Below are positions 8,184 to 16,987 of a stretch of 64,000 nt of DNA, in pieces. Position 1 is the first letter of the stretch. Each line of letters opens with the position of its first letter. The notes below the pieces were generated by a model. The model did not search any database, was not told the origin of the DNA, and saw only the letters and a program-made list of their open reading frames with translations. The translations under genes were made by a program, and so were the position numbers. The stretch is from Neobacillus sp. PS3-12 (GTDB lineage: Bacteria; Bacillota; Bacilli; Bacillales; Cytobacillaceae), in assembly GCF_030915385.1 (NCBI RefSeq), contig NZ_CP133268.1, positions 3,074,001 through 3,138,000 of the forward strand, given 5' to 3'.

Positions 8184-8278
8184 GTTTTTGACGATTTTGT
8201 GAAGTTTTTCATATACCCATACTAGTAAAAGTATATCGTGATACAATTCACATATAAGCTCCTAGGAGGGATTTACAG

Positions 8279-10735
8279 ATGAAAAAAAAGATCATTATTA
8301 TTGGCGGAGTTGCGGGGGGAGCCACTACAGCAGCTCGATTAAGAAGATTAGATGAACAAGCTGAGATTATCCTTTTTGAAAGAGGCGAATATATTTCTTT
8401 TGCAAACTGCGGGTTACCTTATTATATCGGTGGAACTATATCGGAACGTGATCAACTTTTAGTTCAAACAGTGGAAGGTATGTCAGAGAAGTTTCATTTA
8501 GACATTCGTAATTTATCAGAAGTGACAAAAATTAATCGTGAGAAAAAAACGGTTGAAGTAAAAAGTGTTAAGACAGGTCAAATTTACGAGGAGTCATACG
8601 ATAAACTTGTGTTATCTCCTGGTGCAAGTCCAATAAAACCACCTATCCCAGGAATTGAAAAAGCAGAATCCTTATTTACTTTAAGAAATATTCCAGATAC
8701 CGATAAAATTAAATCATATGTAGTAACTAGGAAACCTAAAAGAGCTGCAGTTATTGGTGGAGGTTTTATTGGGATTGAAATGGCCGAGAATCTTTTCGAT
8801 TTAGGAATTCAAGTAACCCTTGTTGAAATGTCCAATCAAATCATGGCACCGATTGATTACGAAATGGCAGCTATTTTACATTCACACCTCCGTGAAAAAG
8901 GAATAAATTTGGTGCTAGAGGACGGAGTTGCGGAGTTTAGAGAAAACGGGAAGATCGTAAGCTTAAAAAGCGGTAAACAAATTGAAACGGATATGATTAT
9001 ATTAGCAATTGGAGTCAAACCGGAAAACCAATTAGCCATTGGGGCAGGCCTGGAAGTTGGGGCTCGGGGAGGCATAAAAGTAAACGAACACCTACAAACG
9101 GAAGATCCTGATATTTATGCCATAGGAGACGCTATTGAGGTGAAAGATTATATTAATGGTCAGCCAACTCAAATCCCACTTGCATGGCCAGCCAATCGTC
9201 AAGGGAGAATCGTTGCAGATCATATAAATGGAATACAAGCTAAATATAACGGAACGTTAGGGACGTCGATTGCTAAAGTTTTTGATATGACTGTAGCTGC
9301 AACTGGTAATAATGAAAAAACATTAAAACGTCTTGGAACACCTTTTGAAGTAGTTCACGTTCACCCTGGTTCACATGCCGGATATTATCCAGGATCATTT
9401 CCTATTTCCTTAAAATTAATTTTTGATAAGGAAACTGGGAAAATTTTTGGTGCTCAGGCAGTTTCTTATGATGGGGTGGATAAACGAATTGACGTCATTG
9501 CAACAGCCATAAAAGGTGGATTGACTATCTTTGATTTGCCGGATTTAGAATTAGCTTATGCACCTCCATATTCCTCTGCAAAAGATCCGGTTAATATGGC
9601 TGGATACGCTGCATCCAATATCGCAAATGGATTAGTTGAAACTGTTCAATGGCATGAAATGAATGAAATTATTCAAAATGGCGGTTTGTTAATTGATGTT
9701 AGAGAACCAATTGAAAGGGAAATGGGATATATTGAAGGATCCATCAACATTCCCTTGGGTCAATTGCGGGACCATCTTTCTGAATTACCAAAGGATCAAA
9801 CAATTTATTTGACTTGTCAGGTAGGGTTAAGAGGATACCTGGGTGCAAGAATTTTAATGCAGCATGGATTTAAGGTGAAAAATCTTGACGGTGGTATCAA
9901 AACTTATTCCTGTGTATTCGAACCTAATGCAATAGAGAATTGCGGGACTTCTATCAATGATTCAGGGGTCATGGAAACAAAATCAGCCGTTTTAAAACAG
10001 ACAATTTTAGTTGACGCCTGCGGATTACAATGTCCTGGACCAATTATGAAAGTTTATCAAACCATGAATAAAATGAATTCAGGAGAAATATTGGAAGTTC
10101 ATGCTACAGATCCGGGGTTTACAAAGGATATCAAAGCATGGACAAATAAAACTGGAAATACCTTATTAAAGACTGCTTTCGAAGATAAGAAATTTAAGGC
10201 AATAATCCAAAAAGGAATCCAAAATGAAGTTGCTGCCACAAAGGATACATCAACTCTTCCAGAGAAAGATGGAACTACCATGGTTGTATTTAGTGGTGAT
10301 CTGGATAAAACGATTGCCTCGTTTATTATTGCTTCTGGTGCTGCAGCAATGGGGAAAAAGGTAACCATGTTTTTCACTTTTTGGGGTCTCAATGTATTGC
10401 GTAAAAAAGACGCTCCGCCAGTTGAAAAAGATTTTATGGAAAAAATGTTTGGAATGATGATGCCGAAGGGTATTGAAAAACTGCCTCTTTCCAAAATGAA
10501 TATGGGAGGAATGGGGGCAAAAATGATCAATCATGTCATGGAAAAGAAACACGTGGATAATTTAGAGACTTTAATGAAAAATGCCCTTGATGCAGGCGTT
10601 AAGTTAGTGGCTTGCTCCATGTCCATGGATATTATGGGAATTAAAAAAGAGGAATTAATAGATGGTGTCGATATTGGGGGAGTTGCCACATACCTTGGAG
10701 ACGCTGAACAATCTGGACTTAATTTGTTTATCTAA
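8279..10735 (+). CDS. CoA-disulfide reductase-like / rhodanese / TusA / DsrE fusion
   Basis: 818 residues with four sulfur-handling domains. Residues 1-445 form a flavin pyridine-nucleotide-disulfide oxidoreductase of the CoADR/NADH-persulfide-reductase type, with FAD motif IIGGVAGGATTAAR and redox Cys44 in FANCGLPYY. About 465-550 is a rhodanese domain with active loop CQVGLRG (Cys513). About 573-645 is TusA-like, DACGLQCPGP with Cys581 and Cys585. About 665-818 is DsrE/DsrE2-like (VVFSGDLDKTIASFIIASG). Family members reduce CoA or protein persulfides and pass on sulfane sulfur, so this looks like a one-chain persulfide relay. Start follows AGGAGGG. A shared operator motif upstream suggests control by the neighbouring two-component system (inference). 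Confidence 0.9.
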   Translation: MKKKIIIIGGVAGGATTAARLRRLDEQAEIILFERGEYISFANCGLPYYIGGTISERDQLLVQTVEGMSEKFHLDIRNLSEVTKINREKKTVEVKSVKTGQIYEESYDKLVLSPGASPIKPPIPGIEKAESLFTLRNIPDTDKIKSYVVTRKPKRAAVIGGGFIGIEMAENLFDLGIQVTLVEMSNQIMAPIDYEMAAILHSHLREKGINLVLEDGVAEFRENGKIVSLKSGKQIETDMIILAIGVKPENQLAIGAGLEVGARGGIKVNEHLQTEDPDIYAIGDAIEVKDYINGQPTQIPLAWPANRQGRIVADHINGIQAKYNGTLGTSIAKVFDMTVAATGNNEKTLKRLGTPFEVVHVHPGSHAGYYPGSFPISLKLIFDKETGKIFGAQAVSYDGVDKRIDVIATAIKGGLTIFDLPDLELAYAPPYSSAKDPVNMAGYAASNIANGLVETVQWHEMNEIIQNGGLLIDVREPIEREMGYIEGSINIPLGQLRDHLSELPKDQTIYLTCQVGLRGYLGARILMQHGFKVKNLDGGIKTYSCVFEPNAIENCGTSINDSGVMETKSAVLKQTILVDACGLQCPGPIMKVYQTMNKMNSGEILEVHATDPGFTKDIKAWTNKTGNTLLKTAFEDKKFKAIIQKGIQNEVAATKDTSTLPEKDGTTMVVFSGDLDKTIASFIIASGAAAMGKKVTMFFTFWGLNVLRKKDAPPVEKDFMEKMFGMMMPKGIEKLPLSKMNMGGMGAKMINHVMEKKHVDNLETLMKNALDAGVKLVACSMSMDIMGIKKEELIDGVDIGGVATYLGDAEQSGLNLFI

Positions 10736-10803
10736 TGTTGTTGAAATACTATAGGTGATCGAAATAGATTGCAGTTTCTGTAGAGATTGAATACTGCTGA
10801 AAG

Positions 10804-10866
10804 AACCAGCCCCTGATAGACAAAGGATTTGGTCTTTCAGGGGGCTGGTATTGTTTAATTTTTTTC
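10804..10866 (+). terminator. Strong terminator after the persulfide gene
   Basis: ACCAGCCCCTGA pairs with TCAGGGGGCTGGT (one bulge) across 10805-10849, followed by a T-rich tract. Confidence 0.8.
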
Positions 10867-10907
10867 TTTTCTTCTTTTTTGCCTGTTGTTTGTTTGATTT
10901 TAATAAT

Positions 10908-11234
10908 TTAAAACACAAAACGTAATACCATTATCGAGATGATTCCCGCTACAACTGTTCCTAATAAACTGCGTGTTACAATGGCGATAGTAAAAGCAGG
11001 CAACGCGGCAATTAGTTCAAGGTTTTTTTGCAAAGGTTCCAGTTTTCCGTTGGGCATTAGCAACTCTTGCCCCACTAAGGCTGCCATTACAGCAATGGGA
11101 ACGTAGCTCAACCAGCGCATGGCCCATTTTGGCAGTTCAACACGACTCAGAATCGCAATTGGAAGCACTCTTGGAATAAAAGTTACAAGGGCTGAGCCAA
11201 AAATAATTAAAAAGATTGACCATCTTACTTCCAT
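10908..11234 (-). CDS. azlD: AzlD branched-chain amino acid export subunit
   Basis: 108 residues with four hydrophobic segments and the AzlD hallmarks TFIPRVLPIAIL near the N-terminus and RSLLGTVVAGI near the C-terminus. AzlD is the small partner of AzlC; together they export branched-chain amino acids (and toxic analogues such as 4-azaleucine in Bacillus subtilis). It starts inside the last ten bases of azlC, so the two are translationally coupled. Regulation is probably through the divergent MocR-type gene rather than the Lrp-like AzlB known elsewhere, since no lrp-like gene is seen here. Confidence 0.92.
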   Translation of the reverse strand: MEVRWSIFLIIFGSALVTFIPRVLPIAILSRVELPKWAMRWLSYVPIAVMAALVGQELLMPNGKLEPLQKNLELIAALPAFTIAIVTRSLLGTVVAGIISIMVLRFVF

Positions 11235-11944
11235 TTTTCCACCGCCATTCCTATGGTGGAGGCAATGATTGTCGCCACAATGACACCTACGCTTCCAGAT
11301 GCTACTAAACTTACTCCGACAACAATGGCAACCGCACTTAGAGCAACAATCACATCTCTCAGCAATTTTCTTCGGCTGACCATTTGCAGGACAAGAAGGC
11401 CAATAAACATTCCCGGCAATGCAAAATCAAGACCGAATTTTTCCGGGCTCGAAATCCATGCTCCAAAAAATGCTCCTGCAATATTGGCAAGGAACCAATT
11501 TAAATAAGCCGTTACATTGAGACCATACATCCATTTTTCGCTGAGCCATTTCTTACTTGCTGCTTCATTCATTGCCACACCAAATGTTTCATCAGTAAGT
11601 AAAGAACCGATTAATATATTCTTGAAGGGTGTAAGATGACGGAAATAGGGCGATATAGCTGCGCTCATTAAAAGATGGCGGAGGTTTATAAAGAAAATAG
11701 TAAAGATAATTGCTAGAGCGGGACTATTTGCCCCAATCATCGCTGCAGCAATAAATTGACCAGAGCCTGCATATAAAAGCAAGGATATCAATCCAATTTC
11801 AACAATCGAAAGTCCTGCTGTCTTTTCCACAACACCGGCCGCAAATCCAATGCTTAAGTACCCTAAAACGGTGGGAAGGCAATCCCGTGCACCTGCAAAG
11901 AAGCTGCTTTCTTCTTGCGGCAGAACGTTTTGGCTTATGTTCAT
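11225..11944 (-). CDS. azlC: AzlC branched-chain amino acid exporter
   Basis: About 239 residues, polytopic. Typical AzlC features are the early FxxGxRDxLPxxxGYxxIGxxxG stretch (GARDCLPTVLGYLSIGFAAG), AGSGQFIAAAMIG, the NLRHLLMSAA loop and TDETFGVA. The ATG at 11944 is preferred over a TTG at 11956 because GGTG lies 6 bases before it. It forms an operon with azlD and is divergent from the MocR-type regulator gene, whose operator-like repeats lie in the shared intergenic region. Confidence 0.92.
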   Translation of the reverse strand: MNISQNVLPQEESSFFAGARDCLPTVLGYLSIGFAAGVVEKTAGLSIVEIGLISLLLYAGSGQFIAAAMIGANSPALAIIFTIFFINLRHLLMSAAISPYFRHLTPFKNILIGSLLTDETFGVAMNEAASKKWLSEKWMYGLNVTAYLNWFLANIAGAFFGAWISSPEKFGLDFALPGMFIGLLVLQMVSRRKLLRDVIVALSAVAIVVGVSLVASGSVGVIVATIIASTIGMAVEKWK

Positions 11945-11997
11945 TTTTTTCACCAACTTTTAACCAATTTTGCATATATTCTAACTTTATCATCCGT

Positions 11998-12037
11998 ATT
12001 GTATGGGTTCAATGATATAATTGTATGCAATACAATT
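11998..12037. promoter_or_regulatory. Operator candidate between azlC and the MocR gene
   Basis: ATTGTATG occurs at 11998-12005 and again at 12020-12027, 22 bp apart (two helical turns). The second copy is half of the inverted repeat AATTGTAT-GCA-ATACAATT (12019-12037). Direct repeats at helical spacing in a divergent promoter are typical of MocR/GabR regulators, so the adjacent gene product is the likely ligand. Confidence 0.5.
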
Positions 12038-12055
12038 TTCCAGGGGGATTAAGGA

Positions 12056-13441
12056 TGCCAGTTAATTCATTTGAAAATTATCCTATGTCGTGGAGGCCAG
12101 GATAAAAAAAAGCTGGTCACTCCAATGTATCGATCGATTGCCAGTTTACTGGAATATGATATTCTCAATGGCTTTCTCGCACCCAATACAAAACTTCCTC
12201 CGCAACGGGAATTAGCGGATTATCTTGATATTAACCTTAGCACTGTCACAAGGGCGTTTAAAATATGCGAGGTGAAAGGTTTAATCTATGCCGTTACCGG
12301 AAGGGGAACCTTTGTTACTCCGAATATAAAAAATGCAATTTTCATGGCAGATAGTGATGAGAATAAGAGTTATATAGAGATGGGGATCATCAAGCCTCTT
12401 GATAGCGCAAACTCTATCGTCGCACAGGCAATTAGAAGCATTGCCGCCAAAGATTACCTGGAAAATTTATTAGATTACAGACACCCGTTGGGAATGCCTT
12501 ATCATCGAATGGCAGCTAAAAAGTGGATGCAGCGCTTTAACATGGATGTACACATTGAAAATATTGCAATCACTTCAGGAGGGCAGAATTCATTTTCGCT
12601 GATTCTAATGGCCTTGTTTCATCCGGGAGATAAAATAGCGGTTGATATTTATACGTATCCTAATTTCATTGAACTGGCTAAAACATTGAATATCCAATTA
12701 GCCCCTATTGAGGGAGATGAGTTAGGCATGAAGCCGGAGAGATTAGATGCCGTTTGTAGAACAAATTCATTGCAGGGTATTTATTTGAGTCCATCTTGCA
12801 ATAATCCTACAGCTGTCACAATGAATATGAATCGTAGAAGGGAAATAGCAACGATCATCAATAAACACGGGCTTATTTTAATAGAGGATGACGTATACTC
12901 TTTCCTGGCTCCTCATGGTTATTTCCCTATCTCACATTTTGTACCGGAGAGGTTTGTTTATATCCTGAGTGTTGCCAAATCACTTAGCTCTGGTATTCGA
13001 GTTGCCTTTATCGCTTACGCCAATCAGTTTGTTGATAAAATTACATATGGAATTTTCAATCTAAATGTAAAAACATCGGCCTTAAATGCAGAAGTTATAA
13101 CAGAACTAATAAATACAGGAGCTGCAGAACAAATCATTAAGAAAAAGCGAGAAATTTCAAAAGAACGGAATCGGATTTACCAGAAATATTTTCAAATCAA
13201 TCATCCGAGCGAAAACCCCATTAGTTTTTTTCGCTGGTTACCATTGCATAAAGAATGGCAGCTTAACCAGTTTGAGCATATTGCTTTAACTCGGGGGATC
13301 CACGTTTATCATTCTCATCGTTTCTTGGTCAAAAAAGATGAATCTCCCCAATTTATTCGTATTTCACTTACATCTCCTAAGGACTCCGATGAACTGGAAA
13401 AAGGGCTTAGGATTCTAAAAGGATTTTTGCTAGAGTCATAA
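12056..13441 (+). CDS. MocR-family PLP-dependent transcriptional regulator, frameshift near 12101
   Basis: GntR-type winged helix (about residues 15-85, PMYRSIASLLEYDIL and LPPQRELADYLDINLSTVTRAF) fused to an aminotransferase-I-like domain with SPSCNNPTA, the EDDVYSFL region and PLP-lysine segment SVAKSLSSGIRVAF. The natural start is ATG 12056 behind AGGGGGATTAAGG, reading MPVNSFENYPMSWRP. An extra G at about 12100-12101 then breaks the frame; removing it joins directly to DKKKLVTPMYRS. As written, only the first 15 codons are out of frame. The divergent azlCD pair and repeats between them suggest it controls amino-acid export. Confidence 0.8.
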   Translation, partial: CQLIHLKIILCRGGQDKKKLVTPMYRSIASLLEYDILNGFLAPNTKLPPQRELADYLDINLSTVTRAFKICEVKGLIYAVTGRGTFVTPNIKNAIFMADSDENKSYIEMGIIKPLDSANSIVAQAIRSIAAKDYLENLLDYRHPLGMPYHRMAAKKWMQRFNMDVHIENIAITSGGQNSFSLILMALFHPGDKIAVDIYTYPNFIELAKTLNIQLAPIEGDELGMKPERLDAVCRTNSLQGIYLSPSCNNPTAVTMNMNRRREIATIINKHGLILIEDDVYSFLAPHGYFPISHFVPERFVYILSVAKSLSSGIRVAFIAYANQFVDKITYGIFNLNVKTSALNAEVITELINTGAAEQIIKKKREISKERNRIYQKYFQINHPSENPISFFRWLPLHKEWQLNQFEHIALTRGIHVYHSHRFLVKKDESPQFIRISLTSPKDSDELEKGLRILKGFLLES

Positions 13442-13498
13442 ATATCTGATTACCAACATCTCATGTGTTGCCATCATAGATCGGATAGATGATTCAAA

Positions 13499-13531
13499 GA
13501 AGGCAACGAACCTTAGGTTGTTGCCTTTTTA
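13499..13531 (+). terminator. Terminator after the MocR gene
   Basis: AAGGCAAC/GTTGCCTT stem with an inner AACC/GGTT pairing, followed by TTTTT. A second hairpin with U-run (GGCAG..CTGCC, 13633-13662) follows about 100 bases later; nothing else is seen between them. Confidence 0.8.
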
Positions 13532-13683
13532 CATGTTTATAAAGTGAATATGTGTCTATTATGGTATCTTAAACTTAATACTTTGAAGTTTTGTCCCTAT
13601 TGACTGCGATGGAACGATCTTTTCATATTATGGGCAGTCCCTTTTACAGGGGCTGCCTTTTTCTATTTTAATAGTAGAAAAGT

Positions 13684-13722
13684 TTGATGGTAATCAATTT
13701 ATTTATAGATGATCGGTATTAA
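13684..13722 (+). promoter_or_regulatory. FNR-type site and promoter of the metal operon
   Basis: TTGATGGTAATCAA (13684-13697) is a perfect match to the TTGAT-N4-ATCAA FNR consensus. A -10-like TATTAA lies at 13717-13722, putting the site centre near -40, the classical activating (class II) position. The operon it precedes encodes an FNR-family protein with the matching ExxSR recognition helix. Confidence 0.65.
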
Positions 13723-13755
13723 GATATGAGTATAAAAGCGAGGGAGGAAAGCAAA

Positions 13756-13977
13756 ATGAAAAACGGGGTATTTCAATTAGAACCATTAACATGTCCATCA
13801 TGTATTAAAAAAATAGAAACGACGCTTCATAAAGTGACTGGTGTTGATTCGGTGAAAGTTTTATTCAACACCAGCAAAGTAAAAACACAATTTGATGAAT
13901 CACAAATTGAAGCAGATCAGCTCATTGAAACTATTAAAAGGTTAGGGTACGCAGTATTATCGACAAAAGTCTCCTAA
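13756..13977 (+). CDS. Small HMA-domain metal-binding protein (CopZ-like)
   Basis: 73 residues from ATG 13756, placed behind AGGGAGGAAAG. It is a single heavy-metal-associated ferredoxin-like fold with metal site TCPSCIKKIE and the usual GVDSVKVLFNTSKVKTQFD strand pair. Such proteins chaperone soft metals such as copper(I) to P1B ATPases. It is first in an operon with a second HMA protein and a P1B ATPase that lacks its own HMA domain, so it probably supplies that function in trans. Spacing to the next gene is 33 bases. Metal identity is not decided by the sequence. Confidence 0.85.
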   Translation: MKNGVFQLEPLTCPSCIKKIETTLHKVTGVDSVKVLFNTSKVKTQFDESQIEADQLIETIKRLGYAVLSTKVS

Positions 13978-14010
13978 TTAAGAACTTTGAAGAAGGGAAG
14001 GAAAAAGCGA

Positions 14011-14238
14011 ATGGCGAAGGTAGTATTTCAAGTCGCATTGGAACCGTTTGACTGTGCAGGATGTTTTAAAAAAATGGAAGAACAATTCACTCGCGTGATC
14101 GGAATTACTTCTGTTAATGCTTTTCCCCAATTAGGGAGAATTCGAATTGAATTTAAGGAAAAAGAGGTTAGTCCAAAACAATTGGAGACAATAATTGTAA
14201 ATTCCGGTTACCAAGTTGAATTGAAAAAATTAACCTGA
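14011..14238 (+). CDS. Second small HMA-domain protein
   Basis: 75 residues from ATG 14011, behind GGGAAGG. A diverged HMA domain with metal site FDCAGCFKKME and a long strand GRIRIEFKEKEV. It shares little beyond the fold with the HMA protein before it, so the pair is not a recent duplication. Position 15 bases before the P1B ATPase gene points to a role as metal donor or sensor for that pump. The phenylalanine before the CxxC is unusual compared with the common MTCxxC motif. Confidence 0.8.
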   Translation: MAKVVFQVALEPFDCAGCFKKMEEQFTRVIGITSVNAFPQLGRIRIEFKEKEVSPKQLETIIVNSGYQVELKKLT

Positions 14239-14253
14239 TGAACAGGAGAAACT

Positions 14254-16179
14254 ATGGCTAAAATCATATCAAAACCAAAAGATATTATTACCTTCATTTC
14301 AATTGCCTTGATTTTAGTTGGTTTTATTTTTGGGCAATTCGGTGATATATTTATAAAAAACCTTGCGCTCATTCTAGCCACCGGGATCGCTGCTGTCCCC
14401 ATATTTCTTAAAGCAATTCAAGCGCTGAGAATGAAAGCCTTTAGTATCGAGTTATTAGTAAGCATTGCTATTGTTGGCGGATTATCCATTCAAGAATATA
14501 GTGAAACAGCGATTGTCTCTTTCTTATTTTTGTTTGGGAATTATTTAGAAGTACGTACATTAGAAAAAACACGCTCATCATTAAAAGAGCTAGTAGAAAA
14601 AACACCACAAGAGGCAATTGTTTTTCGAAATGGAGAATATATATCGATTCCCATTGAGGATGTGGAAAAAGGAGATCGTGTTAGGATTCGCTCCGGAAGT
14701 AAAGTTCCAGTAGATGGAATAATTGCGACTGGTCATGCTTTGTTAATTGAAGCTGCGATCACAGGTGAATCGGTTCCTGTATGGAAGAAAGAAGAGGAGA
14801 AAGTCTACTGCGGCACCATTTTGGATAATGGTTATCTTGAAGTAATTGCTGAAAAGGTCGGAGATGACACCACTTTTGCAAGAATCATTCAATTGGTTGA
14901 AGAAGCGCAGGAATCAAAAACGAAAATAGAAAGGTTTCTTGATAAATTTGCAAGTTACTATACGCCTGCTGTTGTGCTTTTATCCATTATCGTATTTGCA
15001 ATCACCAAGAATCTTAATCAAAGTATCACATTCCTAGTTGTTGCATGTCCGGGTGCTTTGGTAATTGGAGCGCCAGTCTCAGCCATTGCTGGTATAGGCA
15101 ATGGTGCTAAAAAGGGAGTGATTGTAAAAGGCGGAGAAATCATGGACAAATTCTCTAAGGTAGATACAATCGTTTTCGATAAAACGGGCACCCTTACAGA
15201 AGGTAAACCGCAGGTTATTGCTATGAAAGTGTTTGATCACCTTGATGATAATGAATTATTGAGATTAGCGGCTATCGCAGAAACCATTTCGGAACATCCT
15301 TTGGGACAAACAATTGTTAAAGAAGCAAAAAGTAGGAAATTAAATCTCGATGGCGAGCTTGAATCTGCCGAAATCATTAAGGGTAATGGTATCCGAGTGA
15401 AAATGAATGAGCAGGAGTTGGTGGTTGGAAACCAAAAGTTATTAAGCAGTGAACACATCGAGATTTCGGAAGAAGCTGCTTATTATGCAGTCAACCAAGC
15501 AAAAAAAGGAAGTACCGCAATTTTTGTTGCAGTAGATGGAAGTTTAGCCGGAATCATCTCAGTTGCTGATAAACTTCGCGAAGATGCACATAAGGCTTTA
15601 GATGAATTAAGAAAAAATGGTATTAAAAGAATGGTTATGTTAACAGGTGATAATAAACATACAGCAAAATTAGTGGCTCAGGATTTGGGATTAGATGAAT
15701 ACCATGCTGAATTATTGCCGAAACAAAAGGTGGATTACGTTCAGAAACTAAAGGAAGATGGCCATGTAGTGGCAATGGCGGGCGATGGTATTAATGATGC
15801 CCCAGCCATTGCGGCAGCAGACATAGGATTGGCGATGGGTAAAGGTGGAACAGAAATTTCTATGGAAACGGCCGATATTGTCTTAATGTCAGATCAACTG
15901 CTGCAATTTTCTCATGCCTATGCTTTATCTAAAGCAACGATAAATAATATGAAACAAAACACCTACTTTGCTATTGCTACCGCCATGATTCTATTACTTG
16001 GTGTCCTACTTGGCTCCGTTCATTTGGCTTCAGGTATGTTCATTCACGAGGGTAGTGTGTTATTCGTTATCTTAAATGCGATGCGGTTAATTAAATTTAA
16101 GCTCAAGAATGGAACAATAATAATGGAATCAATTAAGCCGGAAAAACATAATAACAAACTTATCAAAAATATATCATAA
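14254..16179 (+). CDS. P1B-type heavy-metal ATPase with CPG motif
   Basis: 641 residues with the core of a metal-translocating P-type ATPase: actuator ITGESVP, the metal-gate helix motif CPG (VACPGALVIGAPVS, about residue 265), phosphorylation site FDKTGTLTEG, nucleotide-domain SEHPLG, hinge MAGDGINDAPA and the last-helix HEGSVLFVILNAMRL. It lacks the N-terminal HMA domain usual in CadA/CopA. Most relatives have CPC, SPC or CPH at the gate; here the second cysteine is glycine, so substrate is uncertain. Two HMA proteins lie just upstream and an FNR-like gene downstream in the same operon. The HEGS ending favours the Zn/Cd/Pb-like branch (inference). Confidence 0.88.
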   Translation: MAKIISKPKDIITFISIALILVGFIFGQFGDIFIKNLALILATGIAAVPIFLKAIQALRMKAFSIELLVSIAIVGGLSIQEYSETAIVSFLFLFGNYLEVRTLEKTRSSLKELVEKTPQEAIVFRNGEYISIPIEDVEKGDRVRIRSGSKVPVDGIIATGHALLIEAAITGESVPVWKKEEEKVYCGTILDNGYLEVIAEKVGDDTTFARIIQLVEEAQESKTKIERFLDKFASYYTPAVVLLSIIVFAITKNLNQSITFLVVACPGALVIGAPVSAIAGIGNGAKKGVIVKGGEIMDKFSKVDTIVFDKTGTLTEGKPQVIAMKVFDHLDDNELLRLAAIAETISEHPLGQTIVKEAKSRKLNLDGELESAEIIKGNGIRVKMNEQELVVGNQKLLSSEHIEISEEAAYYAVNQAKKGSTAIFVAVDGSLAGIISVADKLREDAHKALDELRKNGIKRMVMLTGDNKHTAKLVAQDLGLDEYHAELLPKQKVDYVQKLKEDGHVVAMAGDGINDAPAIAAADIGLAMGKGGTEISMETADIVLMSDQLLQFSHAYALSKATINNMKQNTYFAIATAMILLLGVLLGSVHLASGMFIHEGSVLFVILNAMRLIKFKLKNGTIIMESIKPEKHNNKLIKNIS

Positions 16180-16232
16180 GGATAACGCTCTTAATAATGT
16201 TAGAAAAAACTTTGAATGAAGGAGGGAAAATA

Positions 16233-16943
16233 ATGGAGTCAAAGGGTACATCCTGCTCTGTCCATCATTGTCATCATGGAAGTCAAAATGCGTGTATTTC
16301 TCTGGTTCCCATTTTTAATCATTTGGAAGAGGATCAAATGAATGAAATTATGGGAGCAATTCAGTCAATTACGTATAAAAAAGGGGAAATTATTTATAAT
16401 GCCGGTGATCAATCGGACTCTTTATATATTGTAAACAAAGGTAAAATCAGAATCTACCGGCTATCTGAGGCAGGAAAGGATCAGCTTGTTCGGATTTTGA
16501 GTCCCGGGGATTTTACGGGAGAACTTGCATTGTTTAGCCAGAAAATTCACGAATCGTATGCGGAAGCAATGGTAGAATCTCAAGTTTGTACCATCAAACG
16601 CTCTGACCTACAGCAATTTCTCTTAAAATATCCATCCATCTCGATAAAGATTCTAGAGGAATTTTCGAATAGACTAGAGCAGTCGGAAAAACAAATTACT
16701 CGTTTTGCAACAGAAAAGGTGGAAACACGACTTGCCCTTTTTTTAGCCGAATGTTTGGATCTTGAGAGTGGAATGAAAGAGATTATATTACCAATGAGCA
16801 GAAAAGACTTGGCCTCTTTTTTAGGGACCACTCCTGAAACGCTCAGTCGTAAGTTATCATATCTGGAAACGTCTGGTTATATTAAACAAAAGACTGGTAA
16901 AAAGATTGAAATAATAGATTTGGACGGACTACTCCTTATTTAA
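16233..16943 (+). CDS. Crp/Fnr-family regulator with N-terminal cysteines (FNR-like)
   Basis: 236 residues from ATG 16233 (ribosome site GGAGGG). The N-terminus has Cys8, Cys13 and Cys21 among histidines (CSVHHCHHGSQNAC), and a further Cys near 124 (ESQVCTIK), the arrangement of FNR proteins that ligate an oxygen-sensitive Fe-S cluster. A cNMP-fold domain follows (about 25-145), then a winged helix with recognition helix PETLSRKL. The E-T-x-S-R pattern is the one that reads TTGAT half-sites in Escherichia coli FNR, and exactly that site precedes this operon at 13684. It is therefore probably an autoregulated redox or metal sensor. About 50 bases separate it from the ATPase gene. Confidence 0.85.
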   Translation: MESKGTSCSVHHCHHGSQNACISLVPIFNHLEEDQMNEIMGAIQSITYKKGEIIYNAGDQSDSLYIVNKGKIRIYRLSEAGKDQLVRILSPGDFTGELALFSQKIHESYAEAMVESQVCTIKRSDLQQFLLKYPSISIKILEEFSNRLEQSEKQITRFATEKVETRLALFLAECLDLESGMKEIILPMSRKDLASFLGTTPETLSRKLSYLETSGYIKQKTGKKIEIIDLDGLLLI

Positions 16944-16987
16944 GAATTTTACGAGTACCATAAAATATAGCAAGGAAGGTGATAGGT

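Noticed and set aside
10099..10552. Two long reverse frames inside the CoADR-DsrE gene
   Set aside because: Shadows of the conserved forward gene with no ribosome sites.
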